NCBI GenBank assembly: GCA_001972305.1
Contig: BDDD01002647.1
Span: forward strand, 234,400-298,399
Reading direction: 5' to 3'
DNA: 64,000 nt
Origin: Cephalotus follicularis
Lineage: Eukaryota > Streptophyta > Magnoliopsida > Oxalidales > Cephalotaceae
How positions within the stretch are numbered: the first letter of the stretch is position 1; every line of letters begins with the position of its first letter. A program made the translations under genes and the position numbers. Shown here piece by piece: positions 1 to 11,068 of this stretch. Below the pieces are notes generated by a model. The model made no database searches. It worked only from the letters and a program-made list of their open reading frames with translations, and was not told where the DNA came from.

Positions 1-234
1 CAAAAATGCCACACATTCACAAGTCTTATGCGTTACTGCCCGTGACTCACCGAGACTCAGAGCCAAACGCACGGTCTCAGGCGGTAGTGAGTCGACTCAG
101 TCAGTTGATTTCGGCCGATTCCGGCTGAAATACGCCTCAACGGTGGCCAAAATGGACAAAGCGGGCCTTTTAGACGAAAACCTCCTTCATCCGCGACGCT
201 AACCGACTGTGGAACGCACAACAGAGGAGAAAAC
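1..234 (-). repeat. LTR fragment, family B, left part of the host LTR
   Basis: Read on the minus strand this matches 17280-17475 of the plus-strand family-B LTR: the same order of a GTTAGCGTCG segment, a CCATTTTG segment and a cluster of GAGTCGACTC palindromes. It is the left piece of an old minus-strand LTR split by element A; the other piece is 20777-21056. About 220-300 bp expected between the two pieces is absent and no target duplication is seen, so a deletion accompanied or followed the insertion. The LTR continues beyond the window start. Confidence 0.6.
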
Positions 235-639
235 TGTTGGAAACCTGGCAAGGGTTCCCAGTCAATTTTGTCCTAGGACGCTAGTGTGCATAATTTTAAT
301 TTTTCAAAAATACCAAGACAAGAAGTCAAGGTTCACACTGACATCTTAGCACAAATTAGAAAAGCCGAGGATCTCCGTTTAATGGTCAATCGAACAATTA
401 CGAAATCAAGCATGCATGCAAAAACATAAAACGTAAGCACAACAGAACTCATAAAACAAATGGGAAGCGACCATACCAACGTTGGAGGCTCCACCACTTT
501 ACCGCTACACGCTTGCAGTAGCAACATTCGGTCACCGGTACCATCGCCGGATTTTGGACAGTCTACGTTTGGTCCGATCTTGACACCACCGTACTCCAAA
601 AAATTTGCTCTACCCATTGCAGGCGGAGACACGCCAGGA

Positions 640-975
640 CTCACGCCAGAACACGGTGAACAGTGGCGGCGACTCACTGAGGTCAGACTCAGTGAGTCTC
701 GGTCAACTTACCTTTGACCGGTCTTGACATATGTGGACGCAAACCACCCGATCTTCACACCGGTGGCTGAGACTCGGCGAGACTCGGCCTAGAATACAGC
801 GAACGGCCGGCAGCGAGTCACTGGGTTGACTCGCCGTTCGTCATCAGCGGCCGCCAAGCCACCACACAGTTCAACTCCTTCAGCCCGACACACCCACGCC
901 ACAGACTCGCCGTGACTCAGGCCAGAACACCAAGTCATGGCAGCCCGACCCGTCAACTTGCCCAGTTGACTCACC
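640..975. repeat. Cluster of GACTC/GAGTC motifs in the LTR of A
   Basis: Repeated ACTCACTGAG, CTCAGTGAGTC and GAGACTCGG copies occur here, including two GACTCGG copies exactly 10 bp apart at about 773-790. The sister LTR holds the same cluster at 10035-10205 and 14645-14715. Family B has a related cluster with full GAGTCGACTC palindromes at 85-100 and 17397-17420. Function unknown; it looks like a variant of the TCGA-centred palindromes found in the other LTR families. Confidence 0.6.
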
Positions 976-1392
976 ACGCACAAACACCGGCCAAACAACC
1001 GAAAAACGTAAAGAGAAGATCAAAATGGATAGAGCCAACGATTTGGCTCCACCCACTGTGATCATCGGCGGTGGAAGAGACGCCGGGAGCGGCGTGATGA
1101 CAAAACCACGTCACTGCCGCCAGGGAGAAAATGGGGAGAAAGAAAGGAAAAACGGGAGAGGGAAGGGAAGAGGCATACCGTGGAAGGACATCGGCCATTC
1201 CTTGGCCATCGGCGCGAAGCGCCGATCATCTTCCTCGGCCGAACAACGCCCCTGCGCTGTGCGTACGCATAGCGCCCTTCTGCCTCGCCCAAAACGCACG
1301 GGAGAGATTGGGAGAGAGGTGGGAGAGAGTGTAAGAGAGAGTTTTTTTTTAAATTAGTAATAAAATGAATTTTTGACTTTATAAATAATAAG

Positions 1393-1414
1393 TCTCTCTC
1401 TCTCTCTCTCTCTC
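1393..1414. repeat. (TC)n microsatellite, short allele
   Basis: About 11 TC units. The sister LTR of the same element has about 23 units at 15133-15178, so the tract changed length after the two LTRs were copied from one template. Confidence 0.9.
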
Positions 1415-2562
1415 TTCTCATTTCTCCTTTTACAAAAAATCTCTTTCAATTTTAATTTGTTTCTCTCCCAATTAATTAAAGACTCTCTCTTCAATTAATT
1501 TGATTTAATAAAATTAAATCATGCTCTGACATTTAATCTCTATATATTAAAAAGGCAAATTGCGGAGAGTGGAACAAACCACAAATGTCTAATTAATATA
1601 TACTAGTTAAAAAACTAGTTTTACCACCAAGCGAGCATGTGTGTAGCATGCGTCACATTTCCAATAATCGGGCGGGACCCGAAAGCCTATCGTTCTCCAG
1701 TATGATGATAAATTCCCAGAGCACCCCGTCATCTGGTATGACTACTTTAATAGTCACCGACTACTAGAATAGCCCCGGTGTGATTTCCAGTCACCCCCCG
1801 GATTCGTGTATTACCACGTCTATCAATCAGGGACCGAATAGCCAGTCGCTTTGTCCAGTCATCGGCATATGTGTAGTGTTTCCCTCGTCATACGTAGCTC
1901 AGATCAACGGTCTAGGGTTTGGATGAATGACACCCCTAGATTTAGCCGTGATACTAAATATCTATGATCGTACTGAGACTATGACAGACCTCCCATGGAA
2001 ACTACCCCATCTCTGGTCCGTCTATAACCTGATCAGGATTTTAAGTCTACAACGTACATAGATAAATAGAGTTGGTCACCCTCTGCCCGGGTGTGACGAT
2101 CCCCTGTTGCGCACTCGCTCATACATCTCAATGCAGCTTCCATAAGACCCAACGACAACCCTTTTGCCAGCACGTGGCTAGTGCTGGGGAAGACAGAAAT
2201 CAAAGTCAAGCAGCCCCCACACAATGCATGCTAGCCGCTTAGGTCAAAGCAACATCGTAGGCGTGGACCTACTAGTCACCATAGACTATACACTACCATG
2301 ACCATAGGAACCCCTATTGACATGGGTATAGACTATCCAAATAGGGATCCTATTGGTAGGTCTGTTCAGCATCATGAAACCGTGCACGCACCCCACATTA
2401 GCTTTAGGATAAATACCAAATGGTCCATGAGATGATCCATCCTCCCTCCTTGGGAGCAAGCGTAATGTGGCAAGTCTTTATCACGGTTCTACAATGGCCT
2501 AAAGATTGTGAACCTATGACTTGGAACAAGTTTAGTCACAGGGAATAAGGATCTTAATCTCA

Positions 2563-2869
2563 TGGCCTCCATGGCGAGAGATCCAACCCTTTGATGTGAC
2601 AGGGCAACATATTGCATACAGTTAATTAAGAATAAGTATTCTGTTCCTTTTAGTTGGTTGGGATGAGCCATATATTCTTGCCAATATAAATAAATTTGCA
2701 CATAGAACATAATTGGAACTAAGAACGTTAAATTAGAGTGTACATATAGCCTCTCGTGGCTTGCAGGGACACCCAATTCCAAAAATCTCCCATTTGGCCC
2801 TTCAGCCACGAAGACCTTATAGCCTAAGCATATCGTACATGACTCCCACAAGTACTGAACTGCTAAAGG
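2563..2869 (-). other. Untranslated 3' end of element A
   Basis: Lies between the 3' LTR and the RNase H remnant. No coding similarity is recognised. A clear polypurine tract beside the LTR is not visible, probably because of decay. Confidence 0.4.
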
Positions 2870-4151
2870 CATAGGTAAGTGGGTCTGTTAAGTTTGCTTC
2901 CTACGCGACTCTCTCTGATGGTGACATCTACCCTCATGATGTCTCCTATATTTTCCTCAATAACATCTCTTTCGAAACGTTACATTCATATATGATCTCC
3001 ATGATCATAATGATACCATTGCTGTATATGTTTGGGCAGTAATGAGACCCGGGTTCCTTGGTTTGTGCAAAGCCCCATCGTCGTCCTTATGCTGCACAAC
3101 TGAACAATGATGGATAGAACCACATAAAGTTCGATAATGAACTTCCGCTGCCAAACCAGCTACCGTATCCAGTATCACAGGTTGCAGCATACTCTTGCAC
3201 CATGGTGGAGTTTGCAGTTCTCGACTGCCACAAACTCCTCCCACTCACACAGCACTTCCATTTAGGACCAACACATATCCTGAAATGGATTTGTGATCAT
3301 CCGGATCACTATTGAAACTAGAGTTAACCTAACTCTTACGTCTCAATTCACTATATTCTCCATGTATCAAGAAATAATCCTGAATCTTTCACAGGCATTA
3401 TATCCTCTTGACAATGTCACACTGTCTCTTACAGGGACTGGACTGAAATCGATTAGCCAAACCCTTAGGTATATCGACATCAAGCTCAATACGAAGTATG
3501 GCATACATGATGGAGCCTATTGCTGAAGCATAAGGTTACCTATTCATGCTTGTCCTCTCCTCATAAGTCTTGGAAGACATCCTCTTGGAAAGGTGAATTC
3601 CTTGGCTAATTGGCAGTAAGCCATACGTGGAATTCGTTTCATACTATTTCAGCTCCCTGCAGATGTACTAGCTTTGGAAAAGTCTAAGCAATCTACTCGA
3701 TCTACTCTTTAAATCTTCATTCTCTAAAACGTAGAAAGCCCTTCCCAAATCCTTCGCGGAGAAATTCTTGCTTAACTGTACTTCAACATACCTACAACAT
3801 CCTTTGTGTATAGTACGTCATCGATATACCGTATCAAGAAAGTAATTTCTGGGTTATCCTGTTTCTGGTAGACATTAGGTTTATCCATATATTTGATAAA
3901 ATCAAAATGGATATTTCAGCTATGGGATGCTTGCTTAAGGTCATAGACCTTTGGAGCTTGCACCTCTTGTGCTAATGCTCTATGAATGTAAACCTCCTTG
4001 GTTTGGAACATATCAATGTCCTCTTCAAGATAGGGGAAGGTAATCCTGATATTCATTTGCCATAGCTCATCACCACAATGAGCAGCAATTTCAAGCATAA
4101 TCCGAATGGACTTAACCATTTGCGACTGATGAGAAAGTTCCCGGTATATAC
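2870..4151 (-). pseudogene. Ty1/copia RT (C-terminal half) and RNase H remnant
   Basis: Minus-strand translation shows copia landmarks in several frames. KSIRIMLEIAA, then LEEDIDMFQTKE and DLKQAS (3916-4120) match the RT region usually read as SIRIMLAIAA, LEEDVYM and GLKQAS. FLIRYIDDVLYTKD (about 3800-3850) carries the YxDD-type catalytic box. Near 2900-3120, QTKEPGSH and, after stops, NLTDPLT match the RNase H end (AKEPRSH and NLADPLT). Frameshifts and stops are frequent. The upstream RT part continues at 6165 across the solo LTR that split it. Confidence 0.72.
4147..4151. repeat. Target-site duplication of the solo LTR (left)
   Basis: TATAC here against TATGC at 6165-6169, four of five bases identical. 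Confidence 0.55.
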
Positions 4152-4324
4152 TGTAACGCCCGGTATTTCCCTGAATGTAATATTTCAATTTATGATGTAA
4201 TCATTAAACTTGATTTAATGAGAATGTTGAGTTTTTGAACTCAAAGGAGGTGTACAAACCCTAATTATGGACTTGGGAGGGGAATGAGTGTGTTAAAGCT
4301 TGAAACGGCACTGTTTTGGGACAA

Positions 4325-4362
4325 AGACATCGACGCCTTTTGGAAAGACGTCGACGCCTTTG
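4325..4362. repeat. Paired TCGA palindromes, 21 bp apart
   Basis: Cores at 4330 and 4351 in the context RACRTCGACGCCTTT. The same spacing recurs in this LTR at 4658/4679 and 4817/4838. Confidence 0.85.
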
Positions 4363-5458
4363 GGGTTTGAGGTACGCGTGGATGCGTGGCATGCACATCG
4401 ACTTTGAGAGAAGGCACCGACATACTGTAAATTCGAGCTTGATATTCATGCATGGTTTATGATCTTGAATGTATAAAAATGCATGATTCTTGAATTGATA
4501 CTGCCACTGGATTGATGCCATGATGTGCTAGATATGTTTGGAGTATCTATATGTTGGTTTCTTGCTATGAAAACCTGTTGTTATGCATGATTGTGGGTTG
4601 TTAAGGCCACTGTTTGATAAGTTGTGGGGTAGAAGATGACTACTGTTGAAAATGACGTCGACTCCTTTTAGAAAGACATCGACGCCATCAAATAATACAC
4701 TGTCGTTTTGAGGATCCAGACTTGAACGTCGACGTGTGAGAAAGGGACCTCGACGCCTCCTGTGGAAGAACGCGCTGATACTGGGACTTGGACATCAACG
4801 TCTGCCATGAAAGACATCGACGCCTTTGGGAAAGACGTCGACTTGTTTGTTACTGTTTGGAGTCTCCTTCATCAAATGATACGAAACGATCCCGATTCCT
4901 GTTAGGGTGCATTTGAGCATATGTATGCATTGCATATGCACTGTTTACTGCCTGATTGTGTACTGTTTGTGTGTTGTTGTGATTTCTAATGTGTTGATAC
5001 TTTAGAAATGCATAGATGAGCTCGGAATAAGATATTTTGAGTACGGAAATTATGTATTGATCAAATAACGTATTTTCAACCGAACCGGTAAACGATTTAC
5101 ACTACTGAAACTGTTACTGATATTTTCTACTGAAAATACCTATTTTCAAATGTTGTCAATTTTGGAAACATTTTGGAAAATAACTGCCTGTTGTCGATCA
5201 AATCGATCATTACCGTTTACTGCACTGTTACTGTTTAAATTCACTGTTTGCTCTGTGAATTGCTTGTGATTGTGTTTGAGCTGCTAGTTGCATGGCGGAG
5301 GTTACCAATGATGACTAGTGGTAGGGTCGAACCTAGGGGCCAGGAGCGTGGCTAGGTGACTCACTGTACTGTTGCCTCGCTTGGTTGCCCGATGTGGGGA
5401 CCGGAGTGGGAGTGTAGCGTGGGGCCAGGAGTTGGCGGCGCTATATACTGTTGTTGTA

Positions 5459-5538
5459 GTCCTATGTGGACATCCTGACTGTTGTTGTGGTCCTATACGG
5501 ACATACTGTACTGTACTGTTTACTGGTCCTTTACGGAC
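5459..5538. repeat. Three GTCC-N5-GGAC hairpins
   Basis: Thirteen-nucleotide inverted repeats at 5459-5471 (loop TATGT), 5490-5502 (loop TATAC) and 5526-5538 (loop TTTAC). The stem is constant and the loop varies. Counterparts exist in other LTR families of this window. Confidence 0.8.
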
Positions 5539-5589
5539 ACTACTGTGATTGTTGACGTAGCCCTGGCCGGGTTACTACTGTACTGTTAC

Positions 5590-5805
5590 TGTATACATAT
5601 ATTTCATATATATATGTGTAACATTGATATTTTAATGTACTGTTATACGTATGCATATTTTTATATAAGTATAAACTGGGTCTCCACTGTACTGCATCAT
5701 TTACGCATTCATATCATGACATGCATTATGTTGACCCCGATTTACTGTTATGTCTTAGCCGAGTGAGGACAAAGGCTAACCCCCTACTTTACAGATTGAT
5801 GCAGT
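5590..5805 (+). promoter_or_regulatory. Candidate core promoter or processing block of the LTR
   Basis: TATA-like AT tracts (5596-5620, TTTTATATAAG near 5659) are followed by an ACTGCATCA box and then by the block GAGTGAGGACAAAGGCTAAC near 5761-5780. The same order occurs in the LTRs at 16240-16400, 19510-19660, 41230-41395 and, on the minus strand, 45343-45480 and 52660-52790. Conservation between families is seen directly; a role in transcription start or 3' end formation is inference. Confidence 0.4.
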
Positions 5806-6164
5806 GGACTGTTGGATCGGCTTGGACGAAGATCAAGTTGTTATCTTGTCATCTTACTGTTTTGTTAACCCTTGTGGATCATGGTTTTTGGATACACCAT
5901 TGTGATGGTATTGTTTATGAAGGAATATTGTTTGTACTGTAAGTTCACGCTCCGTTTTTTGGGCGATTAACACTGTAATAACCTGTATTTGTGTAGCATG
6001 TGGTATGGGACGCACGTTACGAGTTACGGCTTATGTTTTGTTATGCTTCCGCAGCTGTTATTCTTGGAAAAGTTTTAAGTTTTATGGTTTTTGGCATGAG
6101 CTGTATTTTATGTTAATTGCCTTTACCGCTTTTATGTCGCGTTTTATATAAACGGGGTGTGACA

Positions 6165-6430
6165 TATGCAGACCTCTTGTCTTTAGTTTATACCCTTTCA
6201 CGACCAATTGCGCTCTAAAGGTTTTAACCTTTTCCATTAACGCCAATCTTCCTCGTGAAGATTTACTTACCATCTGATAGGGTTTTAAGCCTTCGGGTGA
6301 GTGTACCAAGTCCCTTACTTGATAGGCGTATATGGAGTCCTTTTCGGATTTCATGATCTCTTACCATGTCCTGGAATCGGTGCACTTCACTAATTCCTTA
6401 TAGCTGACAGGCTCGTCATCTCGCTGACGT
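6165..6430 (-). pseudogene. Ty1/copia RT, N-terminal remnant
   Basis: The minus strand reads EPVSYKELVKCTDSRTW, then MKSEKDSIYAYQVRDLV, SPEGLKPYQMV and LVVKGYKLKTRG. These match the start of copia reverse transcriptase (EP.TY.EA, A..SEMDSIY, W.LV, LVAKGY.Q). The frame is interrupted by at least one stop and ends at the solo LTR. It joins 3916-4151 across that insertion. Confidence 0.75.
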
Positions 6431-6619
6431 TAGGTTCGTTAGTGCCTTTATTGAGAAAACCTTATTTCTCAGCCACTGTCGAAAACCTTGCCTGATCTCC
6501 TCGATAAATAAGTGCCTAACTGAGATTCCATCTCAGATTGGGATCCTTTCCCAATTATGTCTTTAGAGGTTCCAACCTCCAACTCCTTATCGTCTTGTGG
6601 GTTTTCACCTTGTCATAAC

Positions 6620-7060
6620 TCACTTAGTTATAACATACTCCCACTGCTTCCTGCAATCAGGTATTCCTTCCATAGGAATTTTGCAGTATGCGAAACAAAA
6701 CCATATTTGTTCGCTAAGATGGTAGAAATAATATCCTAAGCACTTCTTAGAATATTCCACAAACCGGCAACATCTCGATCGTGCCTCCAGCTTAGAAGGT
6801 TTCCACCTTCTTATATAAGTTGGACAGTCTTCAACCAACCGATGGTTTAGGCTGGGTTTCCTCCATGTATGATCTCCTTGATCATATGATATCCTCTTGA
6901 TATCGGAAGGGACGAATTCCAAAGAATCCAGATTAGGATAAGTATTGCCCTGTGCAATGCATAACCCAGAAGGAGATAGGAAGATGTATAAAAGATTTAA
7001 TGGATAAGACAATTTCCACAAAGTCCATCTACTCTGTACGGATATACCATTTCCACACGG
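6620..7060 (-). pseudogene. Ty1/copia integrase, C-terminal remnant
   Basis: The minus strand reads KPSLNHRLVEDCPTYIRR, SKLEARSRCCRFVEYSKK and CLGYYFYHLSEQ in one 133-residue frame. This is the region after the integrase core usually read KPSL.HL..WGC.AY, KL..RS..C.FVGY and GYYFYNP. The catalytic core itself is not recognisable upstream. Its position between gag and RT supports copia order. Confidence 0.68.
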
Positions 7061-7689
7061 TTTTTCCTCAGAGATGTCACTTTAGAGAGAAAATCTCATT
7101 ATCTCTCAATAATCTTTTATTATATGTTTCTTATTGAATTGTTAATACAATGGTTAAAACTCAGATCCTTTTGTATCCATGTGCCTCTTGCACTAACTAG
7201 AATATTACTATGTATGAGAATAAAGAATTTACCACAATTCAAGCTCCTTGCTTATCTCATACAAATCAAAACAATGTTTCTTATAATATTCTTTATATTT
7301 AAGGATCCAGTTTTAGTATATATCTATTCACAATATTTAAACAATTCATTTTGCCATTACAAAGGTGTGAATCCCTTGACTCATCATTATGGCGTATATC
7401 CATAGCTTTAACAGCTCCTTGCTGCCTAGCTTCTCTTAGCTCATTGCATAGAGATACCAATGTTAGTGTCATAACCTGAGTTCCTTACTCAAGCTCAACT
7501 TACATCGTAAGCTAGATAAAGTATATGGAGGTGCCTTACCACAAGGCATCTCTAGCTATGAACTATAGGAACATATTACAATATCTTCCAATTGCCTTAG
7601 CTTCCCGAAATGGAAGTAGGCAAATTCCATATAAAACTTTTAATCATTTTTCTAGAATAGAATTCCCTTTGCACTAGCTGCCTCTTCCT
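7061..7689 (-). other. Internal region of element A without recognisable domain
   Basis: Expected to hold protease and the integrase core in a copia element. Only short frames are open on either strand and no catalytic motif was found. Confidence 0.4.
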
Positions 7690-8010
7690 TGGGTTTTCAC
7701 CCTTGGAACTTAGATTCACTTGATCTATCTCCCCTTGAGATTATTCAAGTAGGAAATCAAGACATCACAAACGATCTCAACCTCTCTTGGTCAAAATCTA
7801 CCTTTACAGTCATAGACTGGGTACCATACAACTCCTCAAGTTGTTTAAGCATGGCACATAAGGTCTGTGAGTGCATAACCTGCATAAAAATTGTGGCTCC
7901 GTGCCAACAAATGCAAGGTTACGAGCCTGATAATTGTCTTCCCACCACTTAACCACCAAGGTCTGGTGATGGTCGGATACATCATTCCCTAGCTCAGGGT
8001 TATCTAAGTC
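7690..8010 (-). pseudogene. Possible copia gag remnant
   Basis: The minus strand reads CAMLKQLEELYGTQSMTVKV, which resembles the LQ.LEELYG.QS segment of copia-type gag, followed by stops. No zinc knuckle was found. Placement next to the 5' end of the minus-strand element fits gag, but the match is short. Confidence 0.4.
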
Positions 8011-9591
8011 ATGACATGATCGCCTCTCATGCTCGTGAGAGTATTACGCTAAACGTGTTTCCATTCAGTGAAAATTGGATGTTCAAGTTTAGGAGTTCCA
8101 AATGTGTTTGAATTTTATCGTGCTGTCTGCCATTTGAGTATTAAATCGAGTATGTGGAAACTAGCAACCTATAGGAGGAAAGAGACAGAGAATATTAACA
8201 TATCATTCCATTTATGTTATTACCGTAATCCTTGGTCTTTTGTAATTATGGCTCCTCCCACTATTCTAATCGTATCCCACACCTCCAATGTGGAACTCGG
8301 GAAGCTCCTTGGCTCCTAGTGGGGATCGGAATCTATACTGATATTATAGCCTTAACTGTGGCTAACAAACCATAATACCTGAATAGGTAGGTACGAGTAC
8401 CAATTTACATTCTCAGGCTCTTCCCTCGAAATATAAGATCCGATACAAAACATTCGGCCTCCCGGCCCTTATGGTCTCAGCTGTGGCATGACAAACCATA
8501 AGATCCCAGTATAAGTCAAACCCATAATCCTCAAAGAAATGAACCCGTTTTGACACCCACACGCTGTGGCCTGTCAGAGTACTAAAACATGGTTATTTCC
8601 TTCAAGTGCAACCCCAGTACTGAAATTGAACAGAAATGGTCATACGGGGGACCTCTGCCGTGGCAGTGCTATCCCAAATATGTCCACACCATTCAACAAA
8701 AATTATGGAAGGCCAACGACGGGGCAGCTGTATGTCCCACCGCTTACGAACTTATTATTTTACAAGTTGGAGGAATTTTGGTCTCATCAAATTTTATATT
8801 TACCAAAAGCCGTTTTAGATAAATTTAATTATCTTCTAATCCATTTGGACGGTTGAGCATGCTTGACGTGTTTGGATTTGTTTGCAAAAAGAAAACATCC
8901 ATCTCATGCAACCTATTTCCCCCTTAGAAATAAAATGGCCTGACCAGGGACTAAATCTATGAGTGATCACACGAGCCAATGTGATCACTCAATCTCCTAG
9001 GTGAACCATTTAAAACTACTTTATTACAAAATGCACCACGCATCCATGACCTTCACTTGGTTTTGCAAATTCCTTGATCTTTCTCTTCTTGCTCCTTTGC
9101 GATTCCTCTCTTCTTTGTTTACAAAAATGAAACTACTAAATACATTTAAAAATAAAGAATATAATACAAATGGAGGGAGAGAGAATAATACAAATAAGGA
9201 ATTAATGGTGCTCGCAGGCAACCATATTACAGACCAAATAAAGCACAAGTTAATAAAGCAAATTAAACCATCCACAAAAGAAATCAAAAGTTAGGTCCAG
9301 TCCCATAGCCTACCATCATGCATAAGACATTTAAAATCTACATCCACTGCAGACTTTGAATAAACACAAGTAATTTCAATTTCTGATGACCAATCGAAAT
9401 AATTCCACAAGTCCACCGATATTCCAGCAAACCTCCCACTAGATTATTTAAAACCTAGTTTCCCGAAAAATAATATTTTGTTTTATAAAACCACCATGGG
9501 ATGAGAACTAAACTAGAATGTCAAGTACTTTAATTATTCCAAAATAGTCACCAAAACCGAAATTAAAGTCCAATTGAAATTAAAACTGATG
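8011..9591 (-). other. 5' internal region of element A, no recognised gene
   Basis: AT-rich DNA between the gag remnant and the primer site. No domain was recognised on either strand and the short frames are not conserved. It probably includes the decayed gag start and untranslated leader. Confidence 0.4.
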
Positions 9592-9603
9592 GCTCTGATG
9601 CCA
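9592..9603 (-). other. Primer-binding site of element A
   Basis: The plus strand reads GCTCTGATGCCA, so the minus strand reads TGGCATCAGAGC, one base from the initiator-Met primer site TGGTATCAGAGC. It lies two bases inside the LTR edge at 9606, which fixes the minus orientation of A. Confidence 0.85.
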
Positions 9604-9605
9604 CT

Positions 9606-10236
9606 TGTTGGAAACCTGGCAAGGGTTCCCGGTCAATTTGGTCCTAGGACGCTAGTGTGTATAATTTTAATTTTTCAAAAACACCAAGACAAAAAGTCAA
9701 GGTTCACACTGACATCTTAGTACCAATTAGAAAAGCCGAGGATCTCCGTTTAATGTTCAATCGAACAATTACGAAATCAAGCATGCACCCAAAAACATAA
9801 AACGTAAGCACAGCGGAACTCATAAAACAAATGGGAAGCGACCATACCAACGTTGGAGGCTCCACCACTTTGCCGCTACACGCTTGCAGTAGCAACAGCC
9901 GGTCGCCAGTACCATCGCCAGATTTTGGACAGTCTACGTTTGGTCCGATCTTGACACCACCGGACTCCAAAAAATCTGCTCTACCCATTGCAGGCGGAGA
10001 CACGCCGGGACTCGCGCCGGAACACGGCGAACAGTGGCGGTGAGTCACTGAGTTCGGACTCAGTGAGTCTTGGTCAACTCGCTTTTGATCAGTCTCGACG
10101 TATGTGGGCGCAAACCACCTGATCTTCACACCGGTGGCCGAGACTCGGAGAGACTCGGCCTGGAACACAGCGAACGGCCAGTGGCGAGTCACTGGGTTGA
10201 CTCGCTGTTCGTCATCAGCGGTCGCCAAGCCACCAC
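9606..10236 (-). repeat. 5' LTR of element A, piece 1
   Basis: Begins TGTTGGAAACC like position 235 and parallels 235-865. It is cut at ACCAC by the element at 10237 and resumes at 14601. Confidence 0.85.
10232..10236. repeat. Target-site duplication ACCAC (left)
   Basis: Identical to 14601-14605. The uninterrupted sister LTR has a single copy at the matching place (about 859-864). Confidence 0.92.
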
Positions 10237-11024
10237 TGTAACGCCCGGTATTTTTCTGAATGTAATATTTTGATTTATGATGTAATCATTGAACTTGATT
10301 TAATAAGAATGTTGAGTTTTAACCTCAAAGATGCTTCCAAACCCTAGTTATGGACTTAAGATGGAGCGTGTATGTTAAAAGTTTGAAACGACACTGTTTT
10401 AGCCAAAAGACATCGACGTCTTTTGGAAAGACGTCGACTCCTTTGTGACCTAGGGCACACGTGAATGCATGGGCATGCACGTCGACTTGGGAAGGAGACA
10501 TCGACACCTTCTTACGAATGGACAAAGACATCGACGCCCGAGGAAAGACGTCGATGCCTTTGTATGAATGGCCTGCACGTTCTTCGTCTGCAGAGGTAGC
10601 ATGCACGGGATTTGTTTAGGGGCTTACCTAACACCTTTTGTGAGTGCTCTGTGGCGTGTTGTGCATGTGGGGGTGTTGCCAGAACATGCCTCACATGGCT
10701 CGTGCAAGGGGAATCCTCACCTGCTACCTGCAATGTAAAGAATGGTTAAAGAATGAAAAGGAAATGCAGAAAAGAGAGTAGGTGGGAGAGAGCATGTGTA
10801 GGGCTGTTAAATGCCAAGAGGATATGTCGGGCGAGAGCCTTCTGCATAAAGGGCACCCTCCCCACTTGTCTCTCTTGTTTTACAATACCAGAAGAGAGAG
10901 AGTGAGTGAGATAGTGACTGTGTGTATTCCACCATTGTTGAAGCTTGGAGCTTGGACCTTGAAGCTACTGGTGCAGCTACGGGACGAACTTGAGGGGCTG
11001 CTGTGACTTCGTGGAATACTAAAA

Positions 11025-11068
11025 GAGGTGGACTTTCGGTTTCTAACTTGAAACCAGAGGTAGGGGAA
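11025..11068 (+). promoter_or_regulatory. Conserved LTR hairpin plus GGTAGGG box
   Basis: GAGGTGGACTTTC is followed by a perfect 6-bp stem GGTTTC/GAAACC with loop TAACTT (11038-11055), then AGAGGTAGGGGAAAG. The sister LTR has it at 12832-12849. Relatives: 34117-34134 and 36610-36627 (minus, stem GATTCC/GGAATC), 39819-39834 (stem GTTCC/GGAAC), 46823-46840 and 54142-54159 (minus, imperfect). AG-GTAGGG resembles a 5' splice donor; that role is inference. Confidence 0.6.

Larger units (their letters stand above)
235..2562 (-). repeat. 3' LTR of element A
   Basis: Starts TGTTGG and ends in TCTCA on the plus strand, so it has TG...CA ends. It aligns end to end with the right LTR pieces 9606-10236, 14601-15547 and 20008-20776 once guests are removed; total lengths are near equal (2.33 against about 2.35 kb). 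It contains a GA/CT-rich zone, repeated GACTC/GAGTC motifs at 660-970 and a TC microsatellite. Frequent mismatches to the sister LTR show the insertion is not recent. Open frames inside it are not treated as genes. Confidence 0.78.
4152..6164 (+). repeat. Solo LTR of a Ty3/gypsy family inserted in the RT of element A
   Basis: Starts TGTAACGCCCGG and ends GGGGTGTGACA, the same termini as the LTRs of 10237-14600. Joining its two flanks restores the copia RT reading order, so it entered element A after A had inserted. At 2013 bp it is shorter than the 2569-bp relative at 12032-14600; sequence around 4400-4425 corresponding to the hairpin and GGTAGGG block is missing. It carries paired TCGA palindromes (4330-4355, 4658-4683, 4817-4842), GTCC-N5-GGAC hairpins (5459-5538) and the conserved AGGACAAAGGCTAACCCC block. 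A solo LTR usually arises by recombination between the two LTRs of a full element. Confidence 0.85.

Noticed and set aside
1025-1357. Basic 110-codon frame on the plus strand, conserved at 14765-15097
   Set aside because: Duplicated only with the LTR of A, antisense to the element, with no domain; the GA-rich DNA accounts for its composition.
9704-10228. 174-codon open frame on the minus strand, partly conserved at 333-677
   Set aside because: It lies in the LTR of element A; conservation only reflects LTR duplication, the left copy is shorter, and no domain is recognised.
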